Positions 36,848 to 45,608 of a stretch of DNA of 64,000 nucleotides are shown in pieces. The notes beneath the pieces are model-generated. The model worked only from the letters and a program-made list of their open reading frames with translations. It was not told the origin of the DNA and did no database searches. Each line of letters begins with the position of its first letter. Position 1 is the first letter of the stretch. Origin of the DNA: Nitrospira sp. (GTDB lineage: Bacteria; Nitrospirota; Nitrospiria; Nitrospirales; Nitrospiraceae); contig CP126123.1 in the NCBI GenBank assembly GCA_030123605.1, forward strand, positions 3,266,001 through 3,330,000, written 5' to 3'. The translations under genes and the position numbers were made by a program.

Positions 36848-37996
36848 GTGAGCAGTCGATGGTGGGGGTGGGGCCTTATAGTGACGCTGTGCGCATTGCT
36901 AGGGAGCGGGTCGCTCCAGGCGGGAGAACCGGGGTTTCCGGAGGCCTGTCGCATCCAGCCTTATGAGCCGAAGATGCGCTGCTATCAAGGCTATCTGGAG
37001 ACGGTGCTCCAGATGGAAGGTACGGAACAGGCTCTCACGGCACTGGAACAGATCACGGCGCAAGACCCTGAAGCCCTCCGCGAAGCCCATCCGATCGTCC
37101 ACCATATCGGCCGACGGTCGTTCGTGCGTTATGGGACGGCACCCGCCGCACTGTCGCATTGCCGGGATGTCTTCTGGTCCGGCTGCTACCATGGAGTCTT
37201 GCAGGGGTACCTGAGCAGCTTGCCGGCCGTGGAACCCCAGCATATCCTGCCTCTCTGTCCGACCAGCGAAACCGTGTCGGCCTATTCGTTTCAACGGTAC
37301 AACTGCCTCCATGGCTTGGGCCATGGTTTGACCATTCAGTTTCGCTACGATGTCCTCAAGAGTCTGGCCTTTTGCGATGCGTTGCCGGGAAGTTGGGATC
37401 GTGAATCCTGCTACGGCGGGGTGTTCATGGAAAATATCGTCACCTTCCAACAGGCACGACAGGCCACATCATCCGGTGAGCACCATCACCACGAAGCGAC
37501 CAGCTTTCTGAATCCGCAAGATGTACTTTACCCCTGTTCTGTCCTGAACGAAAAATATCTGCAGGCCTGCTACCTGATGCAGACCTCCGCGGTGTTGACC
37601 TTTCTGAACTACGACTTCGCGCAGGCCTTCACCCAGTGCGCTCGTGTGGAAGGCGAGCATCAGACGACCTGCTATCGAAGCCTGGGCCGTGACATCAGCG
37701 GATTTACCTTACGCGACGCCGGCCGGGTCAACGAACTCTGCCGGCTTGGGCAAGGCGACCAGGTTCGCCAATGTTTCATCGGCGCCGTCAAGGATTTTAT
37801 CCTCACCGATGCCAGCCCGGAACCGGGCCTCGCGCTTTGCCGGAGCCTGGACGGACCCTTCAAAAAAGACTGCTACGCCACCGTGGGTGAGATGGTGGTA
37901 CCCCTCTTCGACGATAAGGACAAACGGGCGCAAGCCTGCCGTAAAGGCGAAGACGAGTACGTCGAGGCCTGCCTGACGACCGCCACCGCCTTCTGA
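36848..37996 (+). CDS. Secreted Cys-repeat protein of unknown function
   Basis: 382 aa, GTG start behind AAGGAG; an ATG 8 bases earlier runs into a stop at once. Signal peptide at 1-25 (LIVTLCALLGSGSLQAG). The mature part is about nine repeats of the form x-C-x(n)-C-(Y/F/L)-x-x: n is 10 in six of them, 11, 7 and 15 in the others. His-rich motifs lie in the first part: HPIVHHIGRRS, CYHGVLQGY and CLHGLGHGL. The pattern suggests disulfide-stapled helical hairpins similar in principle to Sel1/Hcp repeats. No family recognised; metal or haem binding by the His motifs is only a guess. Confidence 0.7.
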   Translation: MSSRWWGWGLIVTLCALLGSGSLQAGEPGFPEACRIQPYEPKMRCYQGYLETVLQMEGTEQALTALEQITAQDPEALREAHPIVHHIGRRSFVRYGTAPAALSHCRDVFWSGCYHGVLQGYLSSLPAVEPQHILPLCPTSETVSAYSFQRYNCLHGLGHGLTIQFRYDVLKSLAFCDALPGSWDRESCYGGVFMENIVTFQQARQATSSGEHHHHEATSFLNPQDVLYPCSVLNEKYLQACYLMQTSAVLTFLNYDFAQAFTQCARVEGEHQTTCYRSLGRDISGFTLRDAGRVNELCRLGQGDQVRQCFIGAVKDFILTDASPEPGLALCRSLDGPFKKDCYATVGEMVVPLFDDKDKRAQACRKGEDEYVEACLTTATAF

Positions 37997-38045
37997 TTAT
38001 CCGTCTGCCGTTCGCATCCGGTTCCCGGCGCGGTTACCGAAAATT

Positions 38046-38480
38046 TCACAAGGAACGCGTCTGCGGCTCGGTCCCGGGCGGCGGCGAGACCTGGATCACA
38101 TTGAAATCCTTCTGCGCGATCAGGCGGCCGTCCATGCGCAAGCGAAACTCATAGCGACCGGGCACGGGAAACCGAAGGGCGGGAATGTTGATGCCGAAGT
38201 CGGAAATCTGCAGGCGGTTACCGATGACGATGTTCGGGAGGGAGGCGCGACAGACCAACTGGTCGGTATTGATGTACATGAGGTCGATGTCGAAGTGGTA
38301 GGTTCCCTCGGCGTCGGTCATGCAAAAGTACAAGCCCAACTGTTGATGTTGAAACGGGAAAGCCATGGCCTGGAGGTGGGTAAACAGGCCGATCAGAGAT
38401 TTTTTCTTGGTGAGACTGTCTTCGATGACGCAGTCGCAGACCAGGAAGGCTTGAACACTGGGTTTGGGAACGTCAGTCAT
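38046..38480 (-). CDS. DUF6941-like conserved protein
   Basis: 144 aa with a strong N-terminal pattern, AFLVCDCVIEDSLTKKKSLIGLFTHLQA, then beta-rich segments and PGRYEFRLRMDGRLIAQKDFNV. This fits DUF6941, a family of small beta-sandwich proteins of unknown function (from memory). There is no signal peptide. It starts 18 bases after the stop of the next gene upstream, so the two form an operon. Confidence 0.65.
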   Translation of the reverse strand: MTDVPKPSVQAFLVCDCVIEDSLTKKKSLIGLFTHLQAMAFPFQHQQLGLYFCMTDAEGTYHFDIDLMYINTDQLVCRASLPNIVIGNRLQISDFGINIPALRFPVPGRYEFRLRMDGRLIAQKDFNVIQVSPPPGTEPQTRSL

Positions 38481-38498
38481 GCGGTCTGATGATGGTCT

Positions 38499-39023
38499 TC
38501 AACCGAGCACCGCGGTTCCGCCGCGGGCCTCGAACACGTCGCCGAACAGGGTGTGGGTGGAACCGATCCGACAGTAGTGCGAGGTGATCTCGATGAGTTG
38601 CCCGCGGTGCGAGTAGAATTTTCCCGTCGCCACGTGGATTTTTTCGCCGGGCGTGACGGCGGCTTCCAGGACCGTCTCGCCGGTGTCCTGATCCGTCACT
38701 TTCAGCCATGGCAGATTGGGAAAGAGCGTCGGCGGAGAATCGCTGGTGCTCAGGGTGAAGCGATTGCCGTCATTGAACGCCCAGCGGTTGCGACGGAGGT
38801 GCGCCACATGGTTGCCACTGCCGTCGTACAAATCGATGGTGAGCAGGATACGATCACGGTCAGGGGTGAGTTCGAGGACGAGTTGTTCCTTGCCTTGAAC
38901 TCGAAGGACACCGTTCGTGTTGCGAAAAATGTTGGAGCCGAGGCGGATTTCCAGCCGGTGCCTGTGCCGCTCCGGTTCGACCTGATGGGTGAGGTTAGGT
39001 GGGTCGGGTTTTCGTAGTTCCAT
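38499..39023 (-). CDS. Hypothetical beta-rich protein (174 aa)
   Basis: Soluble, no signal peptide. The middle and C-terminus are strand-rich: LVLELTPDRDRILLTIDLYDGSGNHVAHLRRNRW, FTLSTSDSPPTLFP, IHVATGKFYSHRGQLIEITSHYCRIGSTHTL. The DGSGNHVAHLRRNRW stretch resembles the loops of small regulatory beta-folds. No named family. It is followed directly by the DUF6941-like gene. Confidence 0.6.
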   Translation of the reverse strand: MELRKPDPPNLTHQVEPERHRHRLEIRLGSNIFRNTNGVLRVQGKEQLVLELTPDRDRILLTIDLYDGSGNHVAHLRRNRWAFNDGNRFTLSTSDSPPTLFPNLPWLKVTDQDTGETVLEAAVTPGEKIHVATGKFYSHRGQLIEITSHYCRIGSTHTLFGDVFEARGGTAVLG

Positions 39024-39148
39024 ACCTGTCGATCGAGGATGGTCCCAAGCTCCGCCGTGCGAGCCGTTCGACCATACGCTCCCGCCCGAATAAGTGGGAG
39101 CAAGGTAGGCCGTTGAGTAGGCGCTGTCAAGTCCGTTCTGGATGCGGC

Positions 39149-39583
39149 TTACGGCGAAGCGGGCCCTTCACGATCGTCGGCATCGGTCGCCGTCACGCAC
39201 ACCATGACCTCCTGTTCCGACTGGTTCTGTAAGGGAATGGTGATGGCTTGAGACACGGAGCCCCCGCCGGTCTTCTGCGAGGCTGGGATCACCTTGGCGA
39301 TCACCGGACCATCTCCGGCGTTGTAGTAAATGGTCGTGTGGGCGAGGTTGGTCAAGGGCTTGCCGTCGGTCCCGGTCGTGGGCTCGGTATAGGAGACGGT
39401 GACGGTGGATTGCGGTGCCTGTACGCGCACTTTTGTAGCGGCTCCGCATTTGGTCCAGGCACTTGAATTGGGAGGCGCGATGGTTCCTTCCAAAAAACTC
39501 GCCCCGCAGCCGGCCAAGAGGAGAAACACCGGGAACATGCCGGCAAGCAGAAGGACTCGAGGAACAGTCGAACGAAGATACAT
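39149..39583 (-). CDS. Lipoprotein with a fibronectin-III-like domain
   Basis: 144 aa. Lipobox LLAGC after a hydrophobic signal (LLLAGMFPVFLLLAGC), so it is lipid-anchored. The remaining 115 residues are a single beta sandwich (KVRVQAPQSTVTVSYTEPTTGTDGKPL; LAHTTIYYNAGDG; ITIPLQNQSEQEVMVCVTATDADDREG) resembling an Fn3 domain. Probably envelope-associated; the role is unknown. Confidence 0.7.
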   Translation of the reverse strand: MYLRSTVPRVLLLAGMFPVFLLLAGCGASFLEGTIAPPNSSAWTKCGAATKVRVQAPQSTVTVSYTEPTTGTDGKPLTNLAHTTIYYNAGDGPVIAKVIPASQKTGGGSVSQAITIPLQNQSEQEVMVCVTATDADDREGPASP

Positions 39584-39761
39584 AGCGATACTTTAGGCCA
39601 ATTGACGGTGTCTCGCAAGCCTCCGCAAGGATTTCATAGAATTCCAGACGTGCTGCGGCGGGATAGGACCGGCATGGATGAATCATCGAGGAGCTGTTTG
39701 AAAAGCGAAAACTCGCTATGCTACAGTCCTGATCTTTCCGCTGCCGGCGGATTACCTCTCT

Positions 39762-39839
39762 GGTCCCATCGTCTAGCTTGGCCTAGGACGGAGCCCTCTC
39801 AAGGCTCAGACACGGGTTCAAATCCCGTTGGGACCACCA
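39762..39839 (+). tRNA. tRNA-Glu (CTC), island attachment site
   Basis: A 78-nt cloverleaf: acceptor GGTCCCA/TGGGACC, anticodon loop CTCTCAA (anticodon CTC), encoded CCA. Its last 44 bases (39796-39839) recur at 52706-52749, so the gene is the integration site of a 12.9-kb island. The gene itself remains intact. Confidence 0.93.
39796..39839 (+). repeat. attL: 44-bp direct repeat in tRNA-Glu
   Basis: Runs from the anticodon loop to the CCA end of tRNA-Glu and is identical to 52706-52749. The integrase gene starts its 3' end 7 bases further on, the usual attachment-site arrangement. Confidence 0.9.
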
Positions 39840-39845
39840 ACCTTT

Positions 39846-40922
39846 TCAGGCAGTTAGCACAAGCCGGGCCGGACCCACCCCCGGCATTGTGCTAAATTTG
39901 TGATAGTCGTCCTTAAACACCTGCACCGCTTCCCGCAAATTCTCCGGCGCCAGATGCGCATACCGTTGCGTCATCCGCCCATCGCGATGGCCAAGCAACC
40001 GTTGCACCCGATAAAGATCCACGCCCTTCTGCACGAGCGCGGAGGCAAAGGTATGCCGCAGGTCGTGAAAGCGAAAGTTCGTCACGCCTACGGACCCGCA
40101 GGCGCGCCGAAAGGCCGTCGTGACCATATCCGGCGTGACCGGTTCTCTGCCCTCGGTGTGCTGGAGAAACACCGGGCCGCTTGCGAGGGGTCTGGAGGGT
40201 CTTACAGCCTCCAGAGTTTTCATCGCAGGGTCACACAGCGGAATGCCTAAGCGATCCCCATTCTTGGTGTGATCCAGAATGATGAGCCCCCGAGCCATGT
40301 CGACCTGTTCCCACTGCAGGCACACCACGTTTTCCCGGCGCAGGCCCGTGTAGCGTGCCAGCATCACAATCGGTTGTAGCCACGTGGGACAGGCTTGGTA
40401 AATCGTCGCCAGCGTTTCGTCATCACAGTACCGAACGCGTGCATTGTTCACCTTGCCCATCGACACCCGGCACACCGGATTGTCTCGGCACCACTCCCAT
40501 TCTCGAATGGCGACATTGAAGGCGGTCTTCATCAAGGCCAACTCTTTCACGATGGTTGCCGGTGCGGCTCCCGCTTGTTGCCGTTTCCACTTGTACGCGG
40601 CAATCTCTTTCGGCGTGACCTGAACCAAGGTCTTTTTGCCAAACACCGGTAGAAGATGAGCGAGGACGCCTCGCGCCCGTCGTTCACCATGACGGCTGGC
40701 TCCCACGACTCGCTCAGCCACGTACCGCTCGACCATCTCTTCAAAGGTCCGTTCTTGTTCTTCGAGTCGGTCGAAATAGCGACCTTCGACCAACTTGACC
40801 TTGATCTTTCCGAGCACCGCTTCTGCGAGTCGGCGGTCTGTACATTCGGTACTCCGCCGGATTTGCCGTCCCTGATAGACAAACGTCATCCACCACACTT
40901 TGTTGCGCTTAAACAGCCCCAT
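39846..40922 (-). CDS. int: Tyrosine recombinase (integrase) of the island
   Basis: Start ATG at 40922 (MGLFKRNKVWW) with GGAGG upstream, 358 aa; the frame to 41006 overlaps the HTH gene. The N-terminal arm-binding-like domain (WWMTFVYQGRQIRRSTECTDRRLAE) is followed by a core-binding domain and catalytic residues in ARYTGLRRENV, HDLRHTFASAL, GH and QRYAH. It abuts the tRNA-Glu attachment repeat and mediates insertion and excision of the island. Confidence 0.92.
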   Translation of the reverse strand: MGLFKRNKVWWMTFVYQGRQIRRSTECTDRRLAEAVLGKIKVKLVEGRYFDRLEEQERTFEEMVERYVAERVVGASRHGERRARGVLAHLLPVFGKKTLVQVTPKEIAAYKWKRQQAGAAPATIVKELALMKTAFNVAIREWEWCRDNPVCRVSMGKVNNARVRYCDDETLATIYQACPTWLQPIVMLARYTGLRRENVVCLQWEQVDMARGLIILDHTKNGDRLGIPLCDPAMKTLEAVRPSRPLASGPVFLQHTEGREPVTPDMVTTAFRRACGSVGVTNFRFHDLRHTFASALVQKGVDLYRVQRLLGHRDGRMTQRYAHLAPENLREAVQVFKDDYHKFSTMPGVGPARLVLTA

Positions 40923-41223
40923 CTGCATCCTCCTTCTGGATGAGGCCTGATTTCGGTCTAGTTTCCCCGTGCCGGGGAGTATAGACCTCACATTTCGCCG
41001 CTTCAATGAGATGGTCTAGGTCGCGGGTATCGTCGCGTCTGAGGGCGGGTAAGCGGCTTGCTGTGGCCGATTCAAAGGCATCGAGCCACTTCCGAATGTC
41101 TTCGGGTTCAAACCTGACGAGGCCGTGAATCCGACGGCAGGGAATCTTGTTCTTTGAGACCCAGAGATAGAGCGTGGATTGTTTGATATTGAGCCAAGCC
41201 GAGAGCTCTTTGACGGTGAGCAT
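40909..41223 (-). CDS. Excisionase/AlpA-like HTH protein
   Basis: 104 aa from the ATG at 41223; a GTG at 41235 is possible. The N-terminus is a MerR-type winged helix (LTVKELSAWLNIKQSTLYLWVSKNKIPCRRIHGLVRFEPEDIRKWL) as in AlpA/Xis-type DNA-binding proteins; the rest is low in structure. It overlaps the integrase start by 14 bases, so it probably controls or assists excision. Confidence 0.78.
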   Translation of the reverse strand: MLTVKELSAWLNIKQSTLYLWVSKNKIPCRRIHGLVRFEPEDIRKWLDAFESATASRLPALRRDDTRDLDHLIEAAKCEVYTPRHGETRPKSGLIQKEDADGAV

Positions 41224-41265
41224 GATGCAGATCACCGGGGGAGTCTGACGACACCCCCAGTCCCC

Positions 41266-42273
41266 CTAGCATGGGCTGCCCGCGTGACCGCCGGCAGACC
41301 GGTGAAACCGATTGGGTGGTTGCTTGAGCAACTTGCGGTGTCGGTCTTTCCACCGAGCAATGCCCCTGACAATTTCGTTCAGTAGCCATTCTTCCCCTCC
41401 AGGGGTGGCACAAATGACGGCCAACATCGGCGTCAGGGTGTCACTCACCCATCGTTTCACGTTTTGCAGGGTCTGCACCTGCTGCTCTTGGGCCAATCGC
41501 CCCTTTTGAAATCCCTCCGTCAGAAGGGCGTACCACTCCAACACGGGAGCCCGGTACCGTTCCTCATCCTCGGCATCCTTCGGAATTTGCCGAAAATCCA
41601 CATAGGATCGGAGCAAGCCGACCACCAACTCCTTCCAGTCGGCTTCGTCTAACGTGGCCAATGCTCGGGCACACTGTTCGGCTCGATCCTTCTTCAGCTC
41701 TAACTCCCATCGAGTCCCGTAGTCCTGAAAGTTTTCTTGTCCTTTGCTCTGCAGTTCCAGCCGTTTGTCGTAGATTCGCAGCAAGGTCTGGCTCTGCGGA
41801 CTCCCGAAATACATGGTCTCGCCTGTCGTCGCCCCGGTCCCATGCGTCAAGTTGGACACGATATGCCGGACCTGAGCCGCCCTTGTGACGCACTGGCCTG
41901 CAGCAACGGCCTCTCGGATGGTCGAAACCGACACTGTTCCAGCCCGATCATCCAAAGCACAGTCGATGCGAGTGACATGGCCTTGTTGGGTATGGACCCA
42001 CTGGAGGAGAGTGCGGATTTGATCCCGTGTCAGGGCGGACGCGAGGCCGCCCGACAGATCCACATGGATTTCATTGGGGCGACGAGGGGCATTCGTGCCC
42101 AATTTGCCGACGCCGCGCAATCCGTCTGTTCTCATCCAGGACAAGGGATAGCCTCGGAAGCCGCCCTTGGCCCTACTCCAATCTCCGCCAAGCACCTTCA
42201 TGGTCTCTTGAGGATTGCTGGCCAGGACCGTAAACGCCAGCCAATCAATCGTCAGAGTGAAGCCAGAATCCAT
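41266..42273 (-). CDS. Replication initiator (Rep_trans-like)
   Basis: 335 aa. The N-terminal FTLTIDWLAFTV with HVTRIDCALDD and LLRIYDKRLE follow the pattern of PF02486-type replication initiation factors, which nick a rolling-circle origin. The Tyr is a candidate nucleophile in the YDKRLELQSKG region. It lies between the HTH gene and an IS21 element, so the island probably has a replicative stage. An origin was not located. Confidence 0.7.
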   Translation of the reverse strand: MDSGFTLTIDWLAFTVLASNPQETMKVLGGDWSRAKGGFRGYPLSWMRTDGLRGVGKLGTNAPRRPNEIHVDLSGGLASALTRDQIRTLLQWVHTQQGHVTRIDCALDDRAGTVSVSTIREAVAAGQCVTRAAQVRHIVSNLTHGTGATTGETMYFGSPQSQTLLRIYDKRLELQSKGQENFQDYGTRWELELKKDRAEQCARALATLDEADWKELVVGLLRSYVDFRQIPKDAEDEERYRAPVLEWYALLTEGFQKGRLAQEQQVQTLQNVKRWVSDTLTPMLAVICATPGGEEWLLNEIVRGIARWKDRHRKLLKQPPNRFHRSAGGHAGSPC

Positions 42274-42408
42274 GGAACCTATCGAACTCCTGTACTGAGC
42301 GCTGTAGGTAGCGCCCCCGTGTTACCAAGACGGGTGCGTATTCCGCTGAATCCGGCCACCGATTCCGAGTGAATCCGGCCACCCGTCGGAGCCCCGCGAC
42401 GCAGGGCC

Positions 42409-43122
42409 TCAGTGGTCTGTCCGCAGTGGCCGACTTCCGTCCGATTTCGCCAGTCGTTTGCGCATGGACTCTCCTTTGAGCGTGATCTTATAGGCGTTGT
42501 GCACGAGCCGGTCAAGAATGGCATCGGCCAGCGTCGGCTCACCGATGGCGGCGTGCCAGTGGTCGACCGGGAGTTGGCTGGCCACGAGGGTGGCCCGACG
42601 CCCGTGCCGATCATCGAGCAGTTCCAACAGATCGCGGCGGTGCTCGTCGGTCAAGGGGGCCAGCCCCCAATCATCCAGGACCACGAGGTCCGTCTTGGCG
42701 AGACTCCGGAGGAGGCGCCCATAGCGGCCATCGCCTCTGGCCACCGCCAGATCCCGGAAGAACCGCGGGAGTCGGAGGTACAGCGCGGAGAAGCCCAGCC
42801 GACAGGCCATCTGGGCCAGCGCACAGGCCAGGTACGTCTTGCCGGCCCCCGTGGGGCCCACGATCAACACATTGTCGTGACTGCGAATCCACTGGCCGGT
42901 CGCCAGCGCGGCGATCACGCCTTTGTCGAGGCCACGCGGGTGGCGATCATCGAGATCTTCCAACGTGGCGCTGCCTGGGAGCCGGGCCTGAGCCAGGCGG
43001 CGGGTCAGACGGCGATTCTCCTGCATCGTCCGCTCCCGATCGACTAACAACCCCAGCCGTTCCTCGAAGCTCAGCCGCTGCACGTCGGGCATCTCCAGTT
43101 GTTCTGTCAGGGCGGTGGCCAT
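42409..43122 (-). CDS. istB: IS21 helper ATPase IstB
   Basis: 237 aa from the ATG at 43122. AAA+ motifs: Walker A GPTGAGKTYLACA, Walker B TDLVVLDDWG, sensor region LVASQLPVDHW. Family-like sequence (RHPTLAILEALKLTG) continues upstream of this ATG to the canonical overlapping start ATG at 43173, whose second codon is TGA. The N-terminus therefore seems cut by a nonsense mutation at codon 2, and translation would need to restart at 43122. Confidence 0.85.
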   Translation of the reverse strand: MATALTEQLEMPDVQRLSFEERLGLLVDRERTMQENRRLTRRLAQARLPGSATLEDLDDRHPRGLDKGVIAALATGQWIRSHDNVLIVGPTGAGKTYLACALAQMACRLGFSALYLRLPRFFRDLAVARGDGRYGRLLRSLAKTDLVVLDDWGLAPLTDEHRRDLLELLDDRHGRRATLVASQLPVDHWHAAIGEPTLADAILDRLVHNAYKITLKGESMRKRLAKSDGSRPLRTDH

Positions 43123-43172
43123 GCCCGTGAGCTTCAGGGCCTCCAGTATCGCGAGTGTGGGATGGCGTCACA

Positions 43173-44735
43173 TCAGACTCCTCCTTCGTGGTGTTGGTAA
43201 TAGGTGGTGCCGCGGAGATGGTCGTGTGCGATCGGGAGGGGGACCGTCGGAACCGGCTCGGGGAGCGGCTGCTGATCGAGTCCGGTCTTGAGGATCGACT
43301 GGACACTCTTGTAGGCGACGGCGTCGATCGCCTGGGCGCGGCGACACGCGGCCTCCACCCGCGCCGGGCCGTAGAGGCGTTCCAGCCGCAAGACCCCGAG
43401 GCACGAGCGATAGCCTTGTTCGGGATGCCGGCGGCGGGTCAAGAGCGTGTTCACCACCGCCGCCGTGGCGGGCCCGATGGTGTCGGCCCACTGAATCAGC
43501 CGCGACGGCGACCACGCCAGATACCGTTGGTGCGCCGACGGGAGATGCGCGGCGACGGTGGTGTGCCGGCCGCGCTCGGCGCTCCGCACATGGCTGGCCA
43601 CGCGCTGGCCCTTGTGGAAGCACTCGACGGTCGTCGCCGTGAGCCGCACATCCAGCGCCCGGTGCACCAAGGGCGAGGGGGCGCTGTAGTAGTGCCCCTC
43701 GATCTCCACGTGCGAATCGATATTCACCCGCGCCGCGCGCCACTCCGCATAGACGTAGGGCTCGAGCGGGAGCGGCTGCAGTGCCGGCTGGTCCACGGTC
43801 TCGAAGACGGACTGCCGACAGCCGGGGAGCTTCTTGAAGGGACGGGTATTCAGGACGTCGAGGCACTCGGCCAGCGCGGCGTTGAGTTCGGCCAGACTGA
43901 AGAAGGGCTGATGGCGCAGCCGGGCCAGCATCCATCGCTCCACGAGCAGCACGCCCGCTTCGACCTTGGCCTTGTCCCGCGGTTTGCGGACCCGGGCCGG
44001 GATCACCGCGACCCCGTAGTGCCGGGCCAGATCGGCGTAGGTCGGGTTCAGCTCGGGCTCATAGCGACAGGCCTTGGTCACGCCCGCCCGGAGATTGTCG
44101 GGGACCACGAGCTGCGGCACGCCGCCAAAGAAGGCGAAGGCCCGCACGTGCGCCCCGATCCAATCGGGGAGCGTTTGCGTCCAGGTCGCCTCCGCGTAGG
44201 TGTAGTTCGACGCGCCCCAGACGGCGACGAAGATCTGGGCCTGCCGCATCTCGCCTGTGCGACGGTCCTGGACCGGCACGGTCTGGCCCGCATAATCGAC
44301 GAAGAGTTTCTCGCCGGCTCGATGCTCCTGCCGCAGACACCGGTCCAGGGTCGCGCGCCACGCTCCATAGAGATCACAGAAGCGGCTGTACTGGTAGCCG
44401 TCGGGCTGCTGCGCCTTGTATTCCTGCCACAGCAGCGCCAGGGTCACGCCCTTCCGCGTCAACTCCTGATGCAGCGTGGCCCAATCCGGCACGGCCCGCG
44501 GCGTGCTGGTCGGGGGCGGAGCCGCCGGATACAGCCGGGTTTCCAGCTGCGCGTCATCCAGGTCCTCCGGCAACGGCCACGACAGCCCGGCCGCGGTCGC
44601 ACGATACAGCGTCTCCGCCACCGTGCTCCGCGCCACCCCACAACTGGCCGCGACTTGTCGGTTACTGAGCCCGCAGGCCCATTTGAGTCGCAATATGTCT
44701 TTGATCTTTCGCATGGTCACTCGCTCCGCTGGCAT
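43173..44735 (-). CDS. istA: IS21 transposase IstA
   Basis: About 520 aa from the ATG at 44735, with GGAGGAGG before it; the frame to 44861 runs upstream of the ribosome site. N-terminal HTH (MRKIKDILRLKWACGLSNRQVAASCG), DDE core with FVDYAGQTVPV, FVAVWGASNYTYAEATWTQ and KDKAKVEAGVL, and a C-terminal beta barrel. The stop overlaps the istB start region as TGATG. Confidence 0.92.
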   Translation of the reverse strand: MPAERVTMRKIKDILRLKWACGLSNRQVAASCGVARSTVAETLYRATAAGLSWPLPEDLDDAQLETRLYPAAPPPTSTPRAVPDWATLHQELTRKGVTLALLWQEYKAQQPDGYQYSRFCDLYGAWRATLDRCLRQEHRAGEKLFVDYAGQTVPVQDRRTGEMRQAQIFVAVWGASNYTYAEATWTQTLPDWIGAHVRAFAFFGGVPQLVVPDNLRAGVTKACRYEPELNPTYADLARHYGVAVIPARVRKPRDKAKVEAGVLLVERWMLARLRHQPFFSLAELNAALAECLDVLNTRPFKKLPGCRQSVFETVDQPALQPLPLEPYVYAEWRAARVNIDSHVEIEGHYYSAPSPLVHRALDVRLTATTVECFHKGQRVASHVRSAERGRHTTVAAHLPSAHQRYLAWSPSRLIQWADTIGPATAAVVNTLLTRRRHPEQGYRSCLGVLRLERLYGPARVEAACRRAQAIDAVAYKSVQSILKTGLDQQPLPEPVPTVPLPIAHDHLRGTTYYQHHEGGV

Positions 44736-44980
44736 CGGTCCCTCCTCCACAAGAAAAATGGAGCAGGCACCATACCGAAGGTGAACGAGGACCTGTGTCG
44801 CGGACGGCTCCGAAAGGAGCCGGCGGCGGATCGCCGGCTTATTCCGAGGGATGTCGGCCACCGATTCCGAGAAGGCTCGAAAAAGTGGCCGACTCCGTCT
44901 CGGAATTAGTGGCCGCGTTCCGTCGGAATGGGTGGCCGCCTTGCGTCGGAATCAGTGGCCGGATTGGGTCGGAATACGCA

Positions 44981-45608
44981 ACGGGGGCTATTCCGCTCCG
45001 CCCCGCAGCCTCTCGGCATGCGGCGCGGACCGGCTTTGCCTCCCGGCGACGGACGACGGTGTTGCTCTGAACAGGGCTCCATTGGTGGTGTCATTGCATC
45101 CTTGTGACCGTTCCGTTGCACGCTCCGACCTTATGCAAACGCCACCACGCAGTAAAGAACCCTCGAGGGGACAGGAGGGGTCACGAGGGGACAATAGAGG
45201 ACAGATTTTGTGACAGCTACAACACGAAGGGAAGTAGGCGTATGGATGCGTATCTGCGCTTTAGTGCGCTAGTGGCGGCGATCGTGCGCATGGTCCTGAG
45301 ACGAGACCTGGAGCGAATCAAAATCAGCTCGTTTTTGACTGGAGCGCGAAAAAATATTTGTCGTTTCACTGGTGAACCTGCTGATCGTCAAATGCCTGAA
45401 CTGAGGGGCAGCATGGAAGAATGCACGTTGAGATGAGACTTTGCAGTGGTACGTCGCCGACTTCAAGTGAGACGCAAACCATTGAGTTTCATGAATTGAT
45501 GGAGGGTAGAAGTGAAGCCGATGCCATGCATAGGTATGCTTTAGTGCGCGTTGGCGGAAAGCTCTTTTTTCGTGTGGTTTGCCATCAGATCCAAACCCCT
45601 ATTGCTAC
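44981..45608. other. Island spacer without genes
   Basis: About 630 bases between the IS21 element and mod. Short frames lack ribosome sites. At 45165-45205 a GAGGGGACA-type motif is repeated three times, and TTTAGTGCGC occurs twice (45260s and 45540s), so it looks like decayed or repetitive sequence. Confidence 0.3.

Larger units (their letters stand above)
42335..44980 (-). mobile_element. IS21-family element inserted in the island
   Basis: 2646 bp. The left end begins TGCGTATTCCG and the right end finishes CGGAATACGCA, an inverted repeat. ACGGG lies directly outside both ends (42330-42334 and 44981-44985), a 5-bp target duplication. Multiple TGAATCCGGCCAC-like copies at both ends (for example 42347-42359, 42370-42382) are the repeated terminal sites typical of IS21. 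It carries istA and istB. Confidence 0.92.

Noticed and set aside
43155..44909. Plus-strand open frame of 584 codons
   Set aside because: Fully antisense to istA, which has clear transposase motifs and a ribosome site; the Arg/Gly-rich product has no family features.
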